From Herbidospora yilanensis (GTDB lineage: Bacteria; Actinomycetota; Actinomycetes; Streptosporangiales; Streptosporangiaceae): a stretch of DNA of 64,000 bases. The DNA lies in NCBI RefSeq assembly GCF_001570565.1, contig NZ_BBXE01000019.1, positions 124,001 through 188,000 on the forward strand. Reading direction: 5' to 3'. The position numbers were made by a program, and so were the translations under genes. Position 1 is the first letter of the stretch. Each line of letters starts with the position of its first letter. Positions 61,473 through 64,000 of this stretch are shown here, one piece after another. The notes under the pieces are model-generated. The model worked only from the letters and a program-made list of their open reading frames with translations. It was not told the DNA's origin and did not search any database.

Positions 61473-61558
61473 CGTTTGTGACGCCGTGATCGTCGGTGGG
61501 ACGTTGTAGCGTTGCCCGTTGTGCGGTATTGGTGTGGAAATAAACCTGGCGGAATGAA

Positions 61559-63235
61559 GTGACGGGCGGGGCGTGGAACGGGGACCGGCGATCCGGCCCC
61601 GGCGGCGCGTGGCCGGGAACCCCGCGGCAGCCGGGCGACGCCCGGGTGTGGCCGAACACGCCCGAACCGCCGAGTGCCCCCGGGCCGCAGACGCCTTTAC
61701 CGGCCGGATGGGGCGGTGCCGAGCCGGTGACGGACGCGCGCGGGTGGCCCGCGGAGGCGCAGACCGGTGCGTCCCACGGAGTGGCAGCGCCGGGAACCCG
61801 GCCCCAGGCGTCGCAGACGCGTTTCCCGGATGGATCGGGCGGTCCCGCGCCGGTGCACCCCCACACGTCACAGATGCCTTTGCCCGGGGGGTGGGGCGCG
61901 TCTCAGCCGGGCCAAGGGCCGGAGTGGCCGAGTGGGCCTGAGGGGCGCTCTGGAGACGCACGGGTGTGGCCGGACGGGTCCGGGATGGGTGCGCCTTCGC
62001 CGGTCGAAGGGCGACCCGGGACCTGGGGCGGGGGCGCGGAGGCGCCGGTGACCGGGCAGTGGCTGGGATTGGGCGCCGATCCTTCCGAGGCGGCGCCCTC
62101 CGGGCGGGGCGGCCGGCGGGGCCGGGGTGTACCGGCGGCGAGGCTCGCGCCGCCGGTGCGGCAGCCCCGGCTGGTGGAGCTCGACCTGTTGCGGTTCGTG
62201 GCCGCGTTCGCGGTCATGGCGTTCCACTACATGGCGGCGTCGCGGTCGCTCTGGGACGAGTCGCCGGTCGTGCTGTTCGAGCCGGTCAAGTACTTCACCA
62301 CGCTCGGCATCCTCGGCGTAGAGCTTTTCTTCCTCATCAGCGGGTTCGTCATCCTGATGAGCGCCTGGGGGCACAGCCTGCGCAGGTTCGCCGTGTCACG
62401 GTTCGCGCGGCTCTATCCGGCCTACTGGTTCACCGTGATCGCCTTGTACGTGCTCTACACGTACACGAGCGTCGAGTACTTCAGACCCAACCTGGACACC
62501 GTCGGCTACGTGATCAATCTCACGATGTGGCAGGAGGCGTTCGGCGTCATCCCGGCCGGGGGAGTGTTCTGGTCGCTGTGGGTGGAGCTGAAGTTCTACT
62601 TCCTCATCTCCATCGTGGTGATCATGGGCGTCGACCTGCGGCGGGCCATGGGGTTCATGTGGGTGTGGCTGGCCGCGGCGATCTTCGCCGAGTGGTTGCA
62701 GAACGACCTGGTCACCGAGATCGTCATGCCCCGGCAGGCGCCCTACTTCATCGCCGGCATGGCCTTCTACCTGATCTACCGCGAGGGCTCCACCGTCACC
62801 CGGTGGGGGTTCGTCCTGGTCGGCTACGCCTGCTCCCTGTACGCGGCCCTGGAGCGCATGCAGAGCCGCATCGACCTCGTGGGGATCAAGAACTTCCCGG
62901 CGCCGCCGCCGGCCGTCATCGCGTGGATCACGGTCATCTACGTGCTCATGGCCGCCGTCGCCCTCGGATGGCTGCGCTGGGTGCGGTGGCGGGCGCTGAC
63001 GACGGTGGGGGCGCTCACGTACCCCCTTTACCTGGTACATCAGAACGTCTCGGCGGTACTTATCCCGGAATTCCGGGAATCTATAAATCCGTGGGTGCTC
63101 GCCGGGGGCACGATGCTGGCATCGATTCTTCTGTCGTATGCTGTATACCGGCTTGTTGATCGCCCAGGTCAGCGGTTGCTGCGCCGTCTGATGGGCAGGA
63201 GCCCAGTGGAACAACGCCAGGCATCGGTGCCGTAA
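61559..63235 (+). CDS. Acyltransferase-3 membrane protein with long Gly/Pro/Trp-rich N-terminus
   Basis: The 558-residue protein has a disordered N-terminal 190 residues with imperfect repeats (GDARVWPN, DARGWPAE, GDARVWPD; LPAGWGGAEP, LPGGWGASQP). An acyltransferase-3 domain of about ten helices follows. It begins RLVELDLLRFVAAFAVMAFHYM, with the conserved His, and continues VELFFLISGFVILMSA and SLWVELKFYFLIS. Such proteins O-acylate surface carbohydrates. GTG 61559 is the assumed start with a weak ribosome site, so the true N-terminus is uncertain. Confidence 0.85.
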   Translation: MTGGAWNGDRRSGPGGAWPGTPRQPGDARVWPNTPEPPSAPGPQTPLPAGWGGAEPVTDARGWPAEAQTGASHGVAAPGTRPQASQTRFPDGSGGPAPVHPHTSQMPLPGGWGASQPGQGPEWPSGPEGRSGDARVWPDGSGMGAPSPVEGRPGTWGGGAEAPVTGQWLGLGADPSEAAPSGRGGRRGRGVPAARLAPPVRQPRLVELDLLRFVAAFAVMAFHYMAASRSLWDESPVVLFEPVKYFTTLGILGVELFFLISGFVILMSAWGHSLRRFAVSRFARLYPAYWFTVIALYVLYTYTSVEYFRPNLDTVGYVINLTMWQEAFGVIPAGGVFWSLWVELKFYFLISIVVIMGVDLRRAMGFMWVWLAAAIFAEWLQNDLVTEIVMPRQAPYFIAGMAFYLIYREGSTVTRWGFVLVGYACSLYAALERMQSRIDLVGIKNFPAPPPAVIAWITVIYVLMAAVALGWLRWVRWRALTTVGALTYPLYLVHQNVSAVLIPEFRESINPWVLAGGTMLASILLSYAVYRLVDRPGQRLLRRLMGRSPVEQRQASVP

Positions 63236-63310
63236 CTGTCTGGTGGCCGGGCATAGTGAAGGGGCTAGGCTCGGGATATAAACGGCGGAACGACAGGCCA
63301 TGGGGTGCGC

Positions 63311-64000
63311 ATGACAGTCCGGCGGGTGATGGGCATCGAGACCGAGTACGGAATTTCCGTGCCCGGTCAACCAGGTGCGAATGCGATGGTGACCTCCTCG
63401 CAGGTCGTCAACGCATACCTGGCGGCCTCGGCCGCGCGCGCCCGCCGCGCCCGGTGGGACTTCGAGGAGGAGAACCCCCTCCGCGACGCCCGGGGTTTCG
63501 ACCTCGCCCGTGAGGCGGCCGACTCCAGTCAGCTCACCGACGAAGACCTGGGCCTCGCCAACGTCATCCTCACCAACGGCGCCCGGCTCTACGTCGACCA
63601 CGCCCACCCCGAATACTCCACGCCCGAGTGCACCAACCCCCGGGCCGCGGTCATCTGGGACAAGGCGGGCGAGCGGGTCATGCACGACGCGGCCGTCCGG
63701 GCCTCGGGCATGCCGGGCAACGCGCCCATCCAGCTCTACAAGAACAACACCGACTCCAAGGGCGCCAGCTACGGCTGCCACGAGAACTACCTGATGCGCC
63801 GGGCGACCCCGTTCGCCGACATCGTGCGCCACCTGACCCCGTTCTTCGTCTCCCGCCAGGTCTTCGCAGGGGCGGGCAAGGTCGGCATCGGGCAGGACTC
63901 GCGCGGCGACGGCTACCAGATCTCGCAGCGGGCCGACTTCTTCGAGGTCGAGGTCGGGCTGGAGACGACCCTCAAGCGGCCGATCATCAACACCCGCGAC
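63311..64000 (+). CDS. dop: Deamidase of Pup, Dop (3' end beyond window)
   Basis: The first 230 residues match Dop: [79 protein letters not shown] and [20 protein letters not shown]. Dop deamidates the C-terminal Gln of Pup and removes Pup from substrates. The SVPG segment and the long insertion after it favour Dop over the ligase PafA. Pup and the proteasome subunit genes would be expected just beyond 64000. The ATG at 63311 is preceded by an in-frame GTG two codons upstream. Confidence 0.95.
   Translation, partial: MTVRRVMGIETEYGISVPGQPGANAMVTSSQVVNAYLAASAARARRARWDFEEENPLRDARGFDLAREAADSSQLTDEDLGLANVILTNGARLYVDHAHPEYSTPECTNPRAAVIWDKAGERVMHDAAVRASGMPGNAPIQLYKNNTDSKGASYGCHENYLMRRATPFADIVRHLTPFFVSRQVFAGAGKVGIGQDSRGDGYQISQRADFFEVEVGLETTLKRPIINTRD

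Overview
The window is high-GC actinobacterial chromosome. The support is gene content: the mycothiol ligase mshC, a Mpa/ARC proteasomal ATPase followed by dop of the pupylation system, an InhA-type enoyl reductase, a CBM2 cellulose-binding protein and an NnaR-type HemD/winged-helix fusion. A filamentous actinomycete of the Streptosporangiales type is my best guess. No rRNA, tRNA, CRISPR array, intact insertion sequence or prophage was seen.

Layout. 1-2289: end of a tldD/pmbA-type gene, then fabG and an inhA-like fabI. 2286-5396: two secreted proteins (one FN3+CBM2) and an aldo/keto reductase. 5440-10318: a conserved actinobacterial run of uppP, histidine phosphatase, DUF3090, PI-kinase-like SCO1664 family, NRDE protein and mshC. 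10340-22234: an apparent surface-polysaccharide locus with an LVIVD lipoprotein, two tandem FemAB/BioF2-like GNATs, a P450, a membrane-anchored clan-A glycosidase, two GT2 enzymes, a coupled 23-codon reading frame and a 1303-residue flippase/GT-C-like fusion. 22593-23966: a Tat-exported amidase and a deformylase paralogue. 24183-33738: a tightly coupled nitrate/nitrite assimilation operon (narK, nasA, flavoprotein, nirB, nirD, nnaR, sirohydrochlorin chelatase). 33651-34705: a TetR-like protein without a DNA-binding domain and a transposase-like relic. 34706-39702: a PAC2 protein, a HAD phosphatase, two secreted unknowns, a LuxR regulator and a small membrane protein. 40000-45931: an oligopeptide-type ABC transporter. 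46094-49063: an eboC-eboE-eboF set. 49091-54595: a two-component system, a RecB-like nuclease, a site-2 protease and an FHA protein. 54660-58527: a TetR/PfkB/class III aminotransferase cluster and a double GNAT. 58589-64000: trmI, the Mpa/ARC ATPase, a membrane acyltransferase and the start of dop.

The two ends (uppP to mshC, and RecB-like to dop) look like the ancestral neighbourhood that in Mycobacterium tuberculosis spans roughly Rv2136c to Rv2112c (from memory). The polysaccharide, nitrate, transporter, ebo and PfkB blocks then look like accessory insertions. Many start codons have no Shine-Dalgarno but sit 6-8 nt after a TANNNT hexamer, pointing to frequent leaderless transcription. In two cases that hexamer includes the stop codon of the gene before.
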